Source of the DNA: Pseudonocardia sulfidoxydans NBRC 16205
Lineage (GTDB): Bacteria > Actinomycetota > Actinomycetes > Mycobacteriales > Pseudonocardiaceae
DNA length: 55,040 bases
NCBI RefSeq assembly: GCF_007989085.1
Contig: NZ_BJVJ01000043.1
Coordinates: 1-55,040, forward strand
Direction of reading: 5' to 3'
Below, piece by piece: positions 15,664-24,428 of the stretch. The translations under genes and the position numbers were made by a program. Positions within the stretch are counted from its first letter, which is position 1. Each line of letters opens with the position of its first letter. The notes beneath the pieces were generated by a model. It had not been told where the DNA came from. It searched no databases and worked only from the letters and a program-made list of their open reading frames with translations.

Positions 15664-17432
15664 TCCTTGATCTCGCAGATGACCGAGCCCTGGGTGATCG
15701 ACGAGCCGGGCTCGGCGGACAGGCCGGTGACGGTGCCGTCCTTGTGGGCGGTGACGGGGTTCTCCATCTTCATCGCCTCGAGGACGACGACGAGGTCGCC
15801 CGCGGAGACGGTGTCGCCGTCGGACACCGCGACCTTGATGATTGTGCCCTGCATAGGGGCGGTTACCGAGTCGCCGGAGGCCTTGACGCCGCCGCCACCG
15901 GACTTGCCGCGCTTGCGCGGGGCCGCCTTCGCCGCGCCACCACCGCCGGTGCCGATGGCGAGGTCACCGGGCAGCGACACCTCCAGGCGCCGGCCGCCGA
16001 CCTCGACGACCACCGACTGGCGCGGCGCCTCGTCGGACTCCTCGTCGCCGGCACCGGCGAAGGGCTCGACGGTGTTGTCCCACTCGGTCTCGATCCACCG
16101 GGTGTGCACGGTGAACTCGTCCTCGGCGTCGGCGGTGAACGCCGGGTCGGAGACGACGAGCCGGTGGAACGGCAGCACCGTCGCCATGCCCTCGACCTGG
16201 AACTCGGCCAGGGCGCGCCGGGACCGCTCGAGGGCCTGGGCGCGGTCGGAGCCGGTGACGATGATCTTGGCCAGCAGCGAGTCGAAGTTGCCGCCGACGA
16301 CCGAGCCGGCTTCGACGCCCGCGTCGACGCGCACGCCCGGCCCGGCCGGGTAGCTGATCGACGACACGGTGCCGGGTGCGGGGAGGAACCCGCGGCCGGC
16401 GTCCTCGCCGTTGATGCGGAACTCGATGGAGTGCCCGCGCGGCGCCGGGTCCTCGTGGAGGTTGAGCTCCTTGCCCTCGGCGATGCGGAACATCTCGCGG
16501 ACGAGGTCGAGCCCCGAGGTCTCCTCGGAGACGGGGTGCTCGACCTGCAGCCGGGTGTTGACCTCGAGGAACGTGATGAGGCCGTCCTGGCCGATGAGGA
16601 ACTCGACGGTGCCGGCGCCGTAGTAGCCGGCCTCCTTGCAGATCGCCTTGGAGGCGTCGTAGAGGGTCTTGCGCTGCTCGTCGGTGAGGAACGGCGCGGG
16701 GGCCTCCTCGACGAGCTTCTGGAAGCGACGCTGCAGCGAGCAGTCGCGGGTGCCGACGACGACGACGTTGCCGTGCTGGTCGGCGACGACCTGCGTCTCG
16801 ACGTGGCGCGGCTTGTCGAGGTAGCGCTCGACGAAGCACTCGCCGCGGCCGAACGCCGCGGTGGCCTCGCGGACCGCCGACTCGTAGAGCTCGGCGATCT
16901 CCTTCTCCTCGCGGGCGACCTTCATGCCGCGCCCGCCGCCGCCGAACGCCGCCTTGATGGCGACGGGCAGCCCGTGTTCCTTCACGAACTCGAGGACCTC
17001 GTCGGCGCCGGACACGGGGTCGGCGGTGCCGGGGACGAGCGGGGCGCCGGCGCGCATGGCGATGTGGCGGGCGGTGACCTTGTCGCCGAGGTCGCGGATC
17101 GACTGGGGTGACGGCCCGATCCAGGTGATCCCGGCGTCGATGACGGCCTGGGCGAAGTCGGCGTTCTCCGACAGGAAGCCGTAGCCGGGGTGGATGCCGT
17201 CGGCGCCCGCCTGCTTCGCGGCGGCGATGACCTTCTCGATGTCGAGGTAGGTCTCGCCGGCGGTGCTGCCGCCGAGCGCGAAGGCCTCGTCGGCGAGCCG
17301 GACGAACGGGGCGTCGCGGTCGGGGTCGGCGTATACGGCCACGGAGGCCAGACCCGCGTCCTTCGCGGCGCGGATCACGCGGACCGCGATCTCCCCCCGG
17401 TTGGCGACGAGGACCTTGGTCAGCTCGGGCAC
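15660..17432 (-). CDS. accA3: Acetyl/propionyl-CoA carboxylase alpha subunit AccA3
   Basis: This 590-residue protein joins a biotin carboxylase ([65 protein letters not shown]) to a Lys/Gly-rich linker near residues 495-520 and a biotinyl domain with EAMKMEN. It is the shared alpha subunit for acyl-CoA carboxylases that make malonyl- and methylmalonyl-CoA for fatty and mycolic-type acids. Its partners accD5 and accE lie at 25479-27379 and the biotin ligase birA at 27558. GTG 17432 has ggagga upstream. A homologue occupies the same place in the M. tuberculosis gene order. Confidence 0.93.
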   Translation of the reverse strand: MPELTKVLVANRGEIAVRVIRAAKDAGLASVAVYADPDRDAPFVRLADEAFALGGSTAGETYLDIEKVIAAAKQAGADGIHPGYGFLSENADFAQAVIDAGITWIGPSPQSIRDLGDKVTARHIAMRAGAPLVPGTADPVSGADEVLEFVKEHGLPVAIKAAFGGGGRGMKVAREEKEIAELYESAVREATAAFGRGECFVERYLDKPRHVETQVVADQHGNVVVVGTRDCSLQRRFQKLVEEAPAPFLTDEQRKTLYDASKAICKEAGYYGAGTVEFLIGQDGLITFLEVNTRLQVEHPVSEETSGLDLVREMFRIAEGKELNLHEDPAPRGHSIEFRINGEDAGRGFLPAPGTVSSISYPAGPGVRVDAGVEAGSVVGGNFDSLLAKIIVTGSDRAQALERSRRALAEFQVEGMATVLPFHRLVVSDPAFTADAEDEFTVHTRWIETEWDNTVEPFAGAGDEESDEAPRQSVVVEVGGRRLEVSLPGDLAIGTGGGGAAKAAPRKRGKSGGGGVKASGDSVTAPMQGTIIKVAVSDGDTVSAGDLVVVLEAMKMENPVTAHKDGTVTGLSAEPGSSITQGSVICEIKD

Positions 17433-17616
17433 GTCCGCTCCTCCGTGGTCGGCCGGCCCGTTGCGCCGGCGCAGTGGTCTCGCGAGTGTATGAGGATCGG
17501 CGGCCTCGTCCGGGTGCGGAGTTCTGTGGCGTTTCCGACTTTGCGGAGCGCGTCACGGCCGCTCCCGCCACCTTGATCGTGTCAGCGATGTGGTGCAGGT
17601 CGCAATTCGTGGCGGG

Positions 17617-18051
17617 TCAGCCGAGACGGAGGGTGCGTCCGCCCACCTGGACGAACAGCGCGCCGCCCCCGCGGCGGACCGTCGGCACCCGGCGGCGGGT
17701 CGGCGCGGACGTGCCGTCGTAGCGCCACCCGGCCTCTCGCGACGCGAGCTCCTCGGCCGCCGACGGCGGCAGTTGCCCCGCGGCGCGCAGGGCGCGGGCG
17801 ACGTCGAAACCGTCGCGCAGCGACCCTCCGGGCGCGACCCCGTCGAGGTGCGTGGCGACGACACCCGCCCAGTGCTGCCCGTGCGCGGCGGCGAGCAGCG
17901 GCCAGGTCCGCGCGATCTCACCGGACCGCTTGCGCAGCAGCGCCCGCCGGACCGTCGCGAGCCGGACGTCGTCGAACCCCGCGGGCACCGCGGCGCCCGC
18001 GACGAGCGAGTCGACGAGCGCGGCCTGCGCGGCGGCGAGCGAGCCGGTCAC
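17617..18051 (-). CDS. MNIO-operon partner protein
   Basis: This 144-residue protein begins TGSLAAAQAALVDSLVAG and continues GFDDVRLATVRRALLRKRSGEIARTWPLL, a helical Arg-rich segment. The C-terminal half has ELASREAGWRYDG and a final FVQVGGRTLRLG. It looks like the short partner proteins encoded next to MNIO enzymes (compare the DUF2063-type partners of bufferin clusters), which help bind or present the substrate peptide. GTG 18051 overlaps the MNIO stop as GTGA, implying coupled translation. The partner role is inferred from position and general resemblance. Confidence 0.65.
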   Translation of the reverse strand: MTGSLAAAQAALVDSLVAGAAVPAGFDDVRLATVRRALLRKRSGEIARTWPLLAAAHGQHWAGVVATHLDGVAPGGSLRDGFDVARALRAAGQLPPSAAEELASREAGWRYDGTSAPTRRRVPTVRRGGGALFVQVGGRTLRLG

Positions 18052-18896
18052 TGCAGTGCTCCCGTGAGCCGGGCGGTGCGCGCGATCGTCGTGAACTCGG
18101 CCGTGAGCTCGGCGGCGGGCGGGTAGTGGCCGTCGCGTTCCAGCATCACCGCGGGCGGGCGCGCCCGGTCGCACAGCTCCCCGAGCAGGGCGAGGACCTC
18201 GGCGGGCACCGCATCGGTGTGGGTGTCGTGGTAGACGCCGGGGTCGCCGTGCGCGGCGTCGCCCGCGTGCTCCGACCCGCCCGCGACGTGCACGTACGCG
18301 ACCCGGTCGAGCGGCAGCGCGTCGAGCACCGCACGCGGGTCGGTGCCGCGGTTGCGGGCGTTGGCGTGGACGTTCGCGACGTCGAGCAGCAGCAGCGCCC
18401 CCGTCCGGTCGAGCAGCCGCGTGAGGAACTCGGCCTCGGTGAACTCCGCGCCCGGCCAGTCGAACAGCGCGGCGATCGGCTCCAGCGCCAGCGGCACGTC
18501 GAGGACGGCCTGCGTCGCGGTGACGTTGGCGACGAGGACGTCGAGCGCCTCCCGGGTGCGTGGCAACGGGAGCAGGTGCCCGGCGTCGCGGCCCGCGACC
18601 CGGGTGAACGAGACGTGCTCGCTGACCAGTGGCGCGCCCAGCGCGACGGCGCACGCCGCGAGGTGCTCGGCGCGGTGCCGGTCGAGGCCGTCGGCGCTGC
18701 CGAGTGACAGCCGCACACCGTGCGGGATCACCGCAACCCCGCGATCCCGCAGCTCCACCACCCCTCGAGGTGGAGCTGCGGGATCGACCGACTCTGCGAT
18801 GACCTCGCAGAAGCCCAGGTCCGGCAGGTCGTCGACCACGCCGGCGATCTCGGGGCGCCAGCCGACGCCCGTTCCGTGCAGTGCGAGGTCAGCCAC
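18048..18896 (-). CDS. Multinuclear non-heme iron oxidase (MNIO, DUF692) family protein
   Basis: This 282-residue TIM-barrel protein keeps the expected metal-ligand positions: His59 (IPHGVRLSL), Glu93-His94 (VSEH), Glu139, the DVANVHAN block (Asp172, Asn175, His177), His203 (VHVAGG), HDTHTD (Asp224, His226) and Glu253 (LERDG). MNIO enzymes such as MbnB use iron and O2 to convert cysteines in ribosomal peptides to oxazolone/thioamide, thiooxazole or related groups. GTG 18896 lies inside the end of the upstream gene (overlap gtggctga), whose tail is Gly/Cys-rich. A perfect inverted repeat lies within this gene at 18742-18786. Confidence 0.85.
   Translation of the reverse strand: MADLALHGTGVGWRPEIAGVVDDLPDLGFCEVIAESVDPAAPPRGVVELRDRGVAVIPHGVRLSLGSADGLDRHRAEHLAACAVALGAPLVSEHVSFTRVAGRDAGHLLPLPRTREALDVLVANVTATQAVLDVPLALEPIAALFDWPGAEFTEAEFLTRLLDRTGALLLLDVANVHANARNRGTDPRAVLDALPLDRVAYVHVAGGSEHAGDAAHGDPGVYHDTHTDAVPAEVLALLGELCDRARPPAVMLERDGHYPPAAELTAEFTTIARTARLTGALQ
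18742..18786. repeat. Perfect 18-bp inverted repeat inside the MNIO gene
   Basis: Arms 18742-18759 (cgatcccgcagctccacc) and 18769-18786 are exact reverse complements separated by nine bases. The element lies in codons for roughly residues 37-51 of the MNIO protein, between its first strand and the conserved PHG histidine. A stem this long and exact is not expected from protein constraint alone. Confidence 0.9.
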
Positions 18897-19800
18897 CGCA
18901 GCCGCCTCCACCACCACCCCCACCGCAGCCGCCACAGCCGCCGCCGGCACCCCCGCCGCCGTCGCCGCCGCCGGAGTCGCCCCCACCTGAGGCCGCGGCA
19001 CGCTGGGCCTCTAGCTCGCTGGCGAACGCCGGGTCGGACGCCCACAGGGCGCTCATCCCGAAGACGCCGACCCCCAGCGCGGCCCCCGCCGCGCCGTAGG
19101 TCACCCAGTCCGGGTTGTTGGCCGGGGAGAGCCGGTCGTGCAGGTCCCGCAGCATCGAGACGGTCGAGTTGCCCAGTGGGGTGCGCCCCGGCACGCGCGC
19201 GGTGAGCACGATGCCGATCACGCTCACCACCAGGAACGCGGCGACCATGAAACCGACGGGCTTGCCGTTGGCGATGCCCGCGACGATCCGGAGCAGACCG
19301 AGCGCGGCCACGGCCAGCATCCAGGCACCCGCGGTACGGACGGCGCGCTGCTCCCCGGCGTCCAGGAGCAGTCCGTCGGCGACGAGGCGCTTCTCGATCC
19401 GGCCGAGCGCCGCGACCACCGGCTTGTGGCGCTTCAGCCGCGCACGTGCGACCGGTGACGACGCCGTCCGGTGGATCGCCTTCTCGAGAGGGTCGGCGTC
19501 GGCACGCAGGGTGCCGGCGGCGACGACGTTGCCGCGACCGGCCGTCGCCACCGTCTTGTCGACGCGCATCGACGACAGTGCGGCGAACACGGCCAGGTCG
19601 GCGCCCCCGTTGAGGAACGCGACGTCGTAGGGCGCGCTGGTCAGGTCGACGGACAGCCGGTCCCCCCGGCGGCGCCCGACGACGGCCCGGCGCGTGCGGA
19701 CCGCGGCGATCCACACGACGACGGCGAGGAGCAGGTAGAACAAGATGAACGTCTGGCTGCTGATGCCCCAGGTGTCTCCTGCGGCGGCGAGTGGCCTCAT
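18889..19800 (-). CDS. TIGR04222-like membrane protein with Gly/Cys-rich C-terminal tail
   Basis: This 303-residue protein has an N-terminal helix (TFILFYLLLAVVVWIAAV, residues about 17-34), a soluble domain with LTSAPYDVAFLNGGADLAVFAA, three further hydrophobic segments between about residues 180 and 265, and a tail from about 270 almost entirely Gly with Ser/Asp, then Cys289, Cys292 and Cys301 before the end. The layout fits TIGR04222-type proteins, known for low-complexity Cys tails. Overlap with the MNIO gene makes the tail a likely substrate for oxidation. ATG 19800 has aggggg seven bases upstream. Confidence 0.8.
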   Translation of the reverse strand: MRPLAAAGDTWGISSQTFILFYLLLAVVVWIAAVRTRRAVVGRRRGDRLSVDLTSAPYDVAFLNGGADLAVFAALSSMRVDKTVATAGRGNVVAAGTLRADADPLEKAIHRTASSPVARARLKRHKPVVAALGRIEKRLVADGLLLDAGEQRAVRTAGAWMLAVAALGLLRIVAGIANGKPVGFMVAAFLVVSVIGIVLTARVPGRTPLGNSTVSMLRDLHDRLSPANNPDWVTYGAAGAALGVGVFGMSALWASDPAFASELEAQRAAASGGGDSGGGDGGGGAGGGCGGCGGGGGGGGCGG

Positions 19801-19811
19801 GTGAACACCCC

Positions 19812-19840
19812 CTGTGGTCGTCCTCGTGGGACGACCACAG
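19812..19840. terminator. Perfect 12-bp hairpin in the leader of the MNIO operon
   Basis: Arms ctgtggtcgtcc (19812-19823) and ggacgaccacag (19829-19840) pair perfectly around a five-base loop. On the minus strand the hairpin lies between the sufE stop (19907) and the ribosome binding site of the membrane-protein gene. It could terminate the sseA-sufE transcript or control the start of the MNIO operon. Confidence 0.65.
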
Positions 19841-19906
19841 TGTGTCGGGCGTCATGGACCGGATGGAATGTTCCTCACCAAGACTTGAGGTTCGCGGTCC
19901 GTCCGC

Positions 19907-20341
19907 TCAGGCCGCGGTGAGCGCCCGCACCTGCCGCTTGATCCGCGACAGCATCGCCGCCATCCCGCGCAGCCGCAGGGGGCTCACCGCCTCACCGAGT
20001 CCGAGTGCGACGTAGAAGTCGTCGGGCACACCGAGCACGTCGGCCGCGGACTCCCCGTCGAGCCCCGTGTGCATGATCGACGCGAAGCCCCGCGTCGTCG
20101 GGGCCTCGGGCGGGGCGGAGAAGAACAGGTGCACCGTCTGTGCGTCGTCGACCTCGACGGCCAGGAACAGTGGCGACTGGCACTCGTGCACCTGCTCCAT
20201 CGAGTCCGCGGCGTCGCCGTAGCGGGCCGGCAGCTCCGGCAGCTCCTGCGACAGCTCGAGCAGCAGCTGCAGCCGGTCCTTCGGACCGACGGCGGAGAAG
20301 TCGTCGACGAGCTCTGCCAGCTGCGGCGGCAGGTCAGCCAC
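19907..20341 (-). CDS. sufE: SufE-like cysteine desulfuration protein
   Basis: This 144-residue protein matches Suf[28 protein letters not shown] at the start, [10 protein letters not shown] with the sulfur-accepting Cys54, then a GFASIM segment and a C-terminal [14 protein letters not shown]. SufE takes persulfide sulfur from a cysteine desulfurase for Fe-S assembly. GTG 20341 overlaps the sseA stop by eight bases (gtggctga), the same junction sequence found between the membrane-protein and MNIO genes. The adjacent rhodanese suggests joint sulfur handling. Confidence 0.88.
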   Translation of the reverse strand: MADLPPQLAELVDDFSAVGPKDRLQLLLELSQELPELPARYGDAADSMEQVHECQSPLFLAVEVDDAQTVHLFFSAPPEAPTTRGFASIMHTGLDGESAADVLGVPDDFYVALGLGEAVSPLRLRGMAAMLSRIKRQVRALTAA

Positions 20342-21236
20342 GCTCGGGCCCCTGCGCGACCGGCACGCGAACCGCGTTGCCCCACTCGGTCCAGCTGCCG
20401 TCGTAGTTGCGGACCGCGCCGAAGCCGAGCAGGTGGGTGAGCACGAACCAGGTGTGGCTGGAGCGCTCCCCGATGCGGCAGTAGGCCACGACCTCGTCGT
20501 CGGCCGACAGGCCCTGCTCGGTCAGGTAGATGGCCTCCAGGTCGGCGCGGGACTTGAACGTCGCGTCCTCGGCCGCCGCGCGCGCCCACGGCACGCTCGC
20601 CGCGCCGGGGATGTGGCCGCCGCGGACCGCGCCCTCCTGCGGGTAGTCGGGCATGTGCAGCAGCTCGCCGGAGTACTCGCCGGGGGAACGCACGTCGACC
20701 AGGGCGCCGCTGCCGGCCTTCACCTTGTCGAGGTGGGCGAGGACGTCGTCCTTGAACGCGCGCAACGTCACGTCGTCACGCTCGACGACCGGGTACTCGA
20801 CGGCCGTGGGCTTGGGCTGCTCGGTGGTCATCTCGCGGCCCTCGGCCACCCACTTGGCGCGGCCGCCGTCGAGGATGCGCACGTCGGCGTGGCCGAACAG
20901 CGCGAACACCCACAGCGCGTAGGTGGCCCACCAGTTGTTGCGGTCGCCGTAGAACACGACGGTGGTGTCGCGGCCGATGCCGCGCTCGCCGCAGATCTCG
21001 GCGAACCGGGCGCCGTCGACGTAGTCGCGGGTCACCGGGTCGTTCAGCTCGGTGTGCCAGTCGACCTTCACCGCGCCCGGGATGTGCCCGGTGTCGTAGA
21101 GCAGCACGTCCTCGTCGGACTCGACGACGACGAGTCCGTCCGCGCCGAGGTTCGCGGCGAGCCACTCGGTGGTGACGAGGCGCTCCGGGTGGGCGTAGTC
21201 GGCGAGCTTCGGGTCGGTGTCAGCGGGCAGAGCCAT
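20334..21236 (-). CDS. sseA: Thiosulfate/3-mercaptopyruvate sulfurtransferase SseA
   Basis: This 300-residue protein has two tandem rhodanese domains. The N-terminal one has [13 protein letters not shown] and no active-site Cys. The C-terminal one has [21 protein letters not shown] and the catalytic loop [12 protein letters not shown] with Cys253. It moves sulfane sulfur to an acceptor and is translationally coupled to sufE. ATG 21236 has a TATCGT box seven bases upstream, so the transcript is probably leaderless. The order maf-sseA-sufE-accA3 parallels M. tuberculosis, except that the MNIO genes are inserted before accA3. Confidence 0.9.
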   Translation of the reverse strand: MALPADTDPKLADYAHPERLVTTEWLAANLGADGLVVVESDEDVLLYDTGHIPGAVKVDWHTELNDPVTRDYVDGARFAEICGERGIGRDTTVVFYGDRNNWWATYALWVFALFGHADVRILDGGRAKWVAEGREMTTEQPKPTAVEYPVVERDDVTLRAFKDDVLAHLDKVKAGSGALVDVRSPGEYSGELLHMPDYPQEGAVRGGHIPGAASVPWARAAAEDATFKSRADLEAIYLTEQGLSADDEVVAYCRIGERSSHTWFVLTHLLGFGAVRNYDGSWTEWGNAVRVPVAQGPERG

Positions 21237-21243
21237 GCGCCCG

Positions 21244-21249
21244 ACGATA
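21244..21249 (-). promoter_or_regulatory. Leaderless -10 box for sseA
   Basis: The minus strand reads TATCGT, seven bases before ATG 21236, in the 40-base gap after maf. Confidence 0.5.
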
Positions 21250-21276
21250 GTCCCCGGCACCGACACCGGCGCCGCG

Positions 21277-21906
21277 TCACCCGCTGCGATCGGCCCACAG
21301 CTGCACCGGCGAGAGACCGACCCCGCCGAGCAGTCGCCGCACCAGGGGCAGGCTGATCCCGATGACGTTGGACGGGTCGCCGTCGATGCCGTCGACGAAC
21401 CAGGCGCCGAGCCCGTCGAGGGTGAACGCCCCCGCCACGGCGAGCGGCTCGCCCGTCGCCAGGTAGGCGTCGAGCTCGGCGTCGGTGGGCCGGCCGAAGC
21501 GCACGGTCGTCGTCGCGCAGCCCTCCGCGACGCGGTCGATGTCGCCGTCGTCGAGGCGCAGCACGGCGTGACCCGTGACGAGCTCGCCGGTGCGCCCGGC
21601 CATCGCCTTCCAGCGCGCGCGGGCGGTCTCGACGTCACGCGGCTTGCCGACGAGCTCGTCGTCGAGGAACAGCATCGAGTCGCAGCCGACGACGACCGCG
21701 TCCGGGTGGGCGGCCGCGACGCGGCGGGCGACGGTGGTGGCCTTGGCGCCGGCCAGCGCGGTGACCTTCCGGCCGGGGGAGGCGTGCGGGGTCGTGGCGA
21801 GCAGGGCGTCCTCGTCGACGTCGGAGACCTCGACGAGCGGGTCGAGCCCGGCGGCGCGCAGGACGGAGAGCCGGGCGGGGGAGGCGGAGGCGAGGACGAG
21901 ACGCAC
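21277..21906 (-). CDS. maf: Maf-family nucleotide pyrophosphatase
   Basis: This 209-residue protein begins [20 protein letters not shown], the Maf/HAM1-like nucleotide loop. [19 protein letters not shown] near residue 70 and [21 protein letters not shown] near 160 hold the expected acids and lysine. Maf proteins hydrolyse non-canonical or modified nucleoside triphosphates. GTG 21906 has TAGGCT six bases upstream. It lies directly upstream of sseA, as in M. tuberculosis. Confidence 0.9.
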   Translation of the reverse strand: MRLVLASASPARLSVLRAAGLDPLVEVSDVDEDALLATTPHASPGRKVTALAGAKATTVARRVAAAHPDAVVVGCDSMLFLDDELVGKPRDVETARARWKAMAGRTGELVTGHAVLRLDDGDIDRVAEGCATTTVRFGRPTDAELDAYLATGEPLAVAGAFTLDGLGAWFVDGIDGDPSNVIGISLPLVRRLLGGVGLSPVQLWADRSG

Positions 21907-21912
21907 CCCGCG

Positions 21913-21918
21913 AGCCTA
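21913..21918 (-). promoter_or_regulatory. Leaderless -10 box for maf
   Basis: The minus strand reads TAGGCT, six bases before GTG 21906. Confidence 0.5.
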
Positions 21919-21944
21919 CGGACGCCGAGCGGGGTACATGATCG

Positions 21945-22036
21945 GTCACTCACAGTTACTAATGATGAATGATTATTCGGTGCGGAATGGCACATTTCAC
22001 CAGGTCTGGTGCAACCGCGTCACCCGCTGCTAGCGT
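21945..22036 (+). promoter_or_regulatory. AT-rich promoter region of the conservon
   Basis: The divergent region between maf and cvnA is unusually AT-rich around 21950-22000 (for example actaatgatgaatgattatt). A TAGCGT box at 22031-22036 would give a transcript with a leader of about 95 bases before cvnA at 22138. The AT-rich island could bind a nucleoid protein or regulator. The exact promoter is uncertain. Confidence 0.4.
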
Positions 22037-22137
22037 CGGGCGTACACGGACGTTTGACCCTGCGTGACAGTGGGCTCCCCTCAACCGCACTCCCGCAGCG
22101 TCGACTCCCTCACGCTCACCCACGGATCGGGACGACG

Positions 22138-24039
22138 ATGTGGACATCGCTGGCCTCCTGGCTGCCGCGCGGTCGTGACCTACCTGCCCACGAATGGGCC
22201 CGACGTCACCGCTTCCTCGTCGCGGTGCTGCTCCTGCACGTCCCCGCGCTCGTGATCGTGGGCCTGGTCGTGCGCGCAGAACCCGGCCCCCTGGCCCTCG
22301 GCCTCGCCCCGGTCGTCGCGCTCGCCGGCCTCGGCCGGCTGCTGCACGCCCACCGCCGCCCCGCCGCGATCGCGGTCACCGCGGGCCTCGTCTACTGCTC
22401 CGCGGTGCTCGTCGTTCTCACCCACGGGACGATCGAGTCGCACTTCCACTTCTTCATCGTCATCGGGTTCACCGCGCTCTACCAGGACTGGGCGCCGTTC
22501 CTGTTCAACATCCTCTTCACGTTCCTGAGCCACGGGATCGGCTCCGCATTCGCCTCGAACCTGATCTTCGACCACGGCTCGGGCGTCCGGAACCCGTGGC
22601 TGTGGTCGGCCATCCACGCCGGCGCCGTGCTGCTCGCCTGCGTCGGGGTCCTCGTGTTCTGGCGGCTCACCGAGGACCAGCAGCAGGAGAAGGAAGAGGT
22701 CGCCCGCAAGCTCACCGACCTCGAGATCGGGCGCAGCCGGTTCACCTCCGACCTGCTGGTCAACCTCGCGCGCCGCAACCAGAGCATGCTCTACCGGCAG
22801 CTGGAGATCATCAACCAGCTCGAGGAGCACGAACACGACCCCGACACCCTCGCCGAGCTGTTCCGGCTCGACCACCTCGCCACCCGCGTCCGGCGCAACG
22901 CCGAGAACCTGTTCGTGCTCTCCGGCGAGAAGCCCGCCCGCGTGTGGTCGCAACCGGTCCCGCTGCGCGACGTCGTCCGGGCCGCCATCGCCGAGACCGA
23001 GGACCTCGACCGCGTCGTCTTCACCGTCGACGAACGGCCCGCCGTCCTCGGCCACATCGTCACCGACCTGACCCACCTGCTCGCCGAGCTCACCGAGAAC
23101 GCCGTCCGCTACTCCCCGCCCGACACCGCCGTGACCATCCGCCAGCGGCTCGACCGCAGGCCCGGCGGCGGCCACCTGCTGACCGTCGAGGACTGGGGCG
23201 TCGGCATGCCCGCCGCCGAGCTCGAGGCCGCCAACACGATCCTCGCGCTGCCGCCCGAGGTCGACCTGTCGGTCGCCCAACGGCTCGGCCTGCACGTCGT
23301 GTCCCGGCTCGCCGCGCGCCACGGCATCTCGGTGTCGCTCGACACGACCCCCGGATCGGGACTCACCGCGGTCGTCTCGCTGCCCGCGGAGCTGTTCGTC
23401 GCGCCGACCGGTGCACTGCCGCGCGACACCGTCACCGCCGACGTGGGCGCCGAGGCCGTCGGACGGCTTCCCGGTGGCCGGCCCCACCACGCCGACCAGG
23501 CCGGCCCGACGGGCCGGTCACCACTGCCCACACCGCGGTCGCGGATCGAACCCGTCGCCGTCCTCGTGGGGCCGACCGCCAACGGCTCGGCGGCACCCGT
23601 CCCGGCACCCGTCCCGGCACGCGCGCCCGGCGCCGGTGGCGACTGGCGGGGCTGGTGGGAGCCCGCGTCCGGGGCGTCGTCGATCGCCGAGCCGACCCCG
23701 CTGCTCGGCCTGCCCGCCGTCACCCCGGCCGAGGACACCGATCCCGATACCCCGGCCGTCCCGGCCCAGCGCGGTGGCCTCCCCACCCAGCGCGCCACGT
23801 CCGACGGCCGGCCGGCGCTGCGCCGCCGCGTCCCCCAGGCCAGCCTCGCGCCCGAACTGCGGCAGAGCGCCGGACCCACCGCGGGCGCCACCGCCACCCC
23901 CGCCGTGCCAGCCGCGTCCGCCGCCCGAGCGCTGTCCCGCTACCAGGCCAGCAGGCGCGCCGCGCAGGCCGAGGCCGCCGCAGAAGCCCCCGACACCGGC
24001 AACGACCCCACCGACGCCCACGACGAGGAGACAGGATGA
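22138..24039 (+). CDS. cvnA: Conservon sensor histidine kinase CvnA
   Basis: This 633-residue protein has four to six membrane segments in the first 180 residues, including a THGTIESHFHFFIVIGF segment. A coiled DHp-like region follows (LLVNLARRNQSMLYRQLEIINQLEEHEHD, then LFRLDHLATRVRRNAENL). The ATPase domain has an N box ELTENAVRYSPPDT and a G box VEDWGVGMP. A Pro/Ala-rich tail of about 200 residues ends the protein. This is the CvnA layout of actinobacterial conservons. ATG 22138 was chosen because the upstream extension has no kinase features. The stop overlaps the cvnB start (ATGA). Confidence 0.88.
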   Translation: MWTSLASWLPRGRDLPAHEWARRHRFLVAVLLLHVPALVIVGLVVRAEPGPLALGLAPVVALAGLGRLLHAHRRPAAIAVTAGLVYCSAVLVVLTHGTIESHFHFFIVIGFTALYQDWAPFLFNILFTFLSHGIGSAFASNLIFDHGSGVRNPWLWSAIHAGAVLLACVGVLVFWRLTEDQQQEKEEVARKLTDLEIGRSRFTSDLLVNLARRNQSMLYRQLEIINQLEEHEHDPDTLAELFRLDHLATRVRRNAENLFVLSGEKPARVWSQPVPLRDVVRAAIAETEDLDRVVFTVDERPAVLGHIVTDLTHLLAELTENAVRYSPPDTAVTIRQRLDRRPGGGHLLTVEDWGVGMPAAELEAANTILALPPEVDLSVAQRLGLHVVSRLAARHGISVSLDTTPGSGLTAVVSLPAELFVAPTGALPRDTVTADVGAEAVGRLPGGRPHHADQAGPTGRSPLPTPRSRIEPVAVLVGPTANGSAAPVPAPVPARAPGAGGDWRGWWEPASGASSIAEPTPLLGLPAVTPAEDTDPDTPAVPAQRGGLPTQRATSDGRPALRRRVPQASLAPELRQSAGPTAGATATPAVPAASAARALSRYQASRRAAQAEAAAEAPDTGNDPTDAHDEETG

Positions 24040-24074
24040 ACGGTCTGGACTGGCTGCTCGTCGAGTTCCGGTGA
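24036..24074 (+). pseudogene. Original 5' end of cvnB, cut off by an in-frame TGA
   Basis: ATG 24036 overlaps the cvnA stop and reads MNGLDWLLVEFR, the usual beginning of conservon roadblock proteins. A TGA follows at 24072-24074. The same frame continues at once with TVPGVRHALVVSGDG. The break therefore sits inside what should be the first helix of cvnB. Confidence 0.7.
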
Positions 24075-24077
24075 ACC

Positions 24078-24428
24078 GTGCCCGGCGTGCGGCACGCCCT
24101 CGTCGTGTCCGGCGACGGCCTGCGCGTCGCCGCCTCCGAAGGCATGTCCGACGCGCTCGGCGACCAGCTCTCCGCCGCCGCGTCCGGGCTGCTCAGCCTC
24201 GCCAACGGCGCCGCCCGGCTGCTCGACGACGGCGCCGTCACCCAGACGATCGTCGAGACCGCCGGCGGCTACCTGTTCGTGACGCCCATCAGCGCCGGCG
24301 CCACCCTCGCCGTCCACGCCGACCGCAGCTGCGACATCGGCATGGTCGGCTACGAGATGACGATGCTCGCCGCCCGCGCCGGGCACGCCCTCACCCCGCA
24401 GGCCCGGGTCGGCGAGGGAACGCGCTGA
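24078..24428 (+). CDS. cvnB: Roadblock/LC7-domain protein CvnB (N-terminally interrupted)
   Basis: The remaining open frame encodes 116 residues from GTG 24078. It covers most of a roadblock/LC7 domain: VPGVRHALVVSGDGLRVAASEGM, SGLLSLANGAARLLDDG, YLFVTPISAGATLAVHAD and the final VGYEMTMLAARAG. Roadblock proteins of conservons act with the CvnD GTPase. The natural first twelve codons are upstream of an in-frame stop. Product could come only from restart at this GTG, one codon after the TGA, or from readthrough. The stop overlaps cvnC as TGATG. Confidence 0.7.
   Translation: MPGVRHALVVSGDGLRVAASEGMSDALGDQLSAAASGLLSLANGAARLLDDGAVTQTIVETAGGYLFVTPISAGATLAVHADRSCDIGMVGYEMTMLAARAGHALTPQARVGEGTR

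Noticed and set aside
18720..19001. Longer start for the MNIO gene (adding 35 Ala/Val-rich residues)
   Set aside because: The extra part is the Gly/Cys tail of the upstream gene read in another frame; GTG 18896 gives the normal MNIO beginning.
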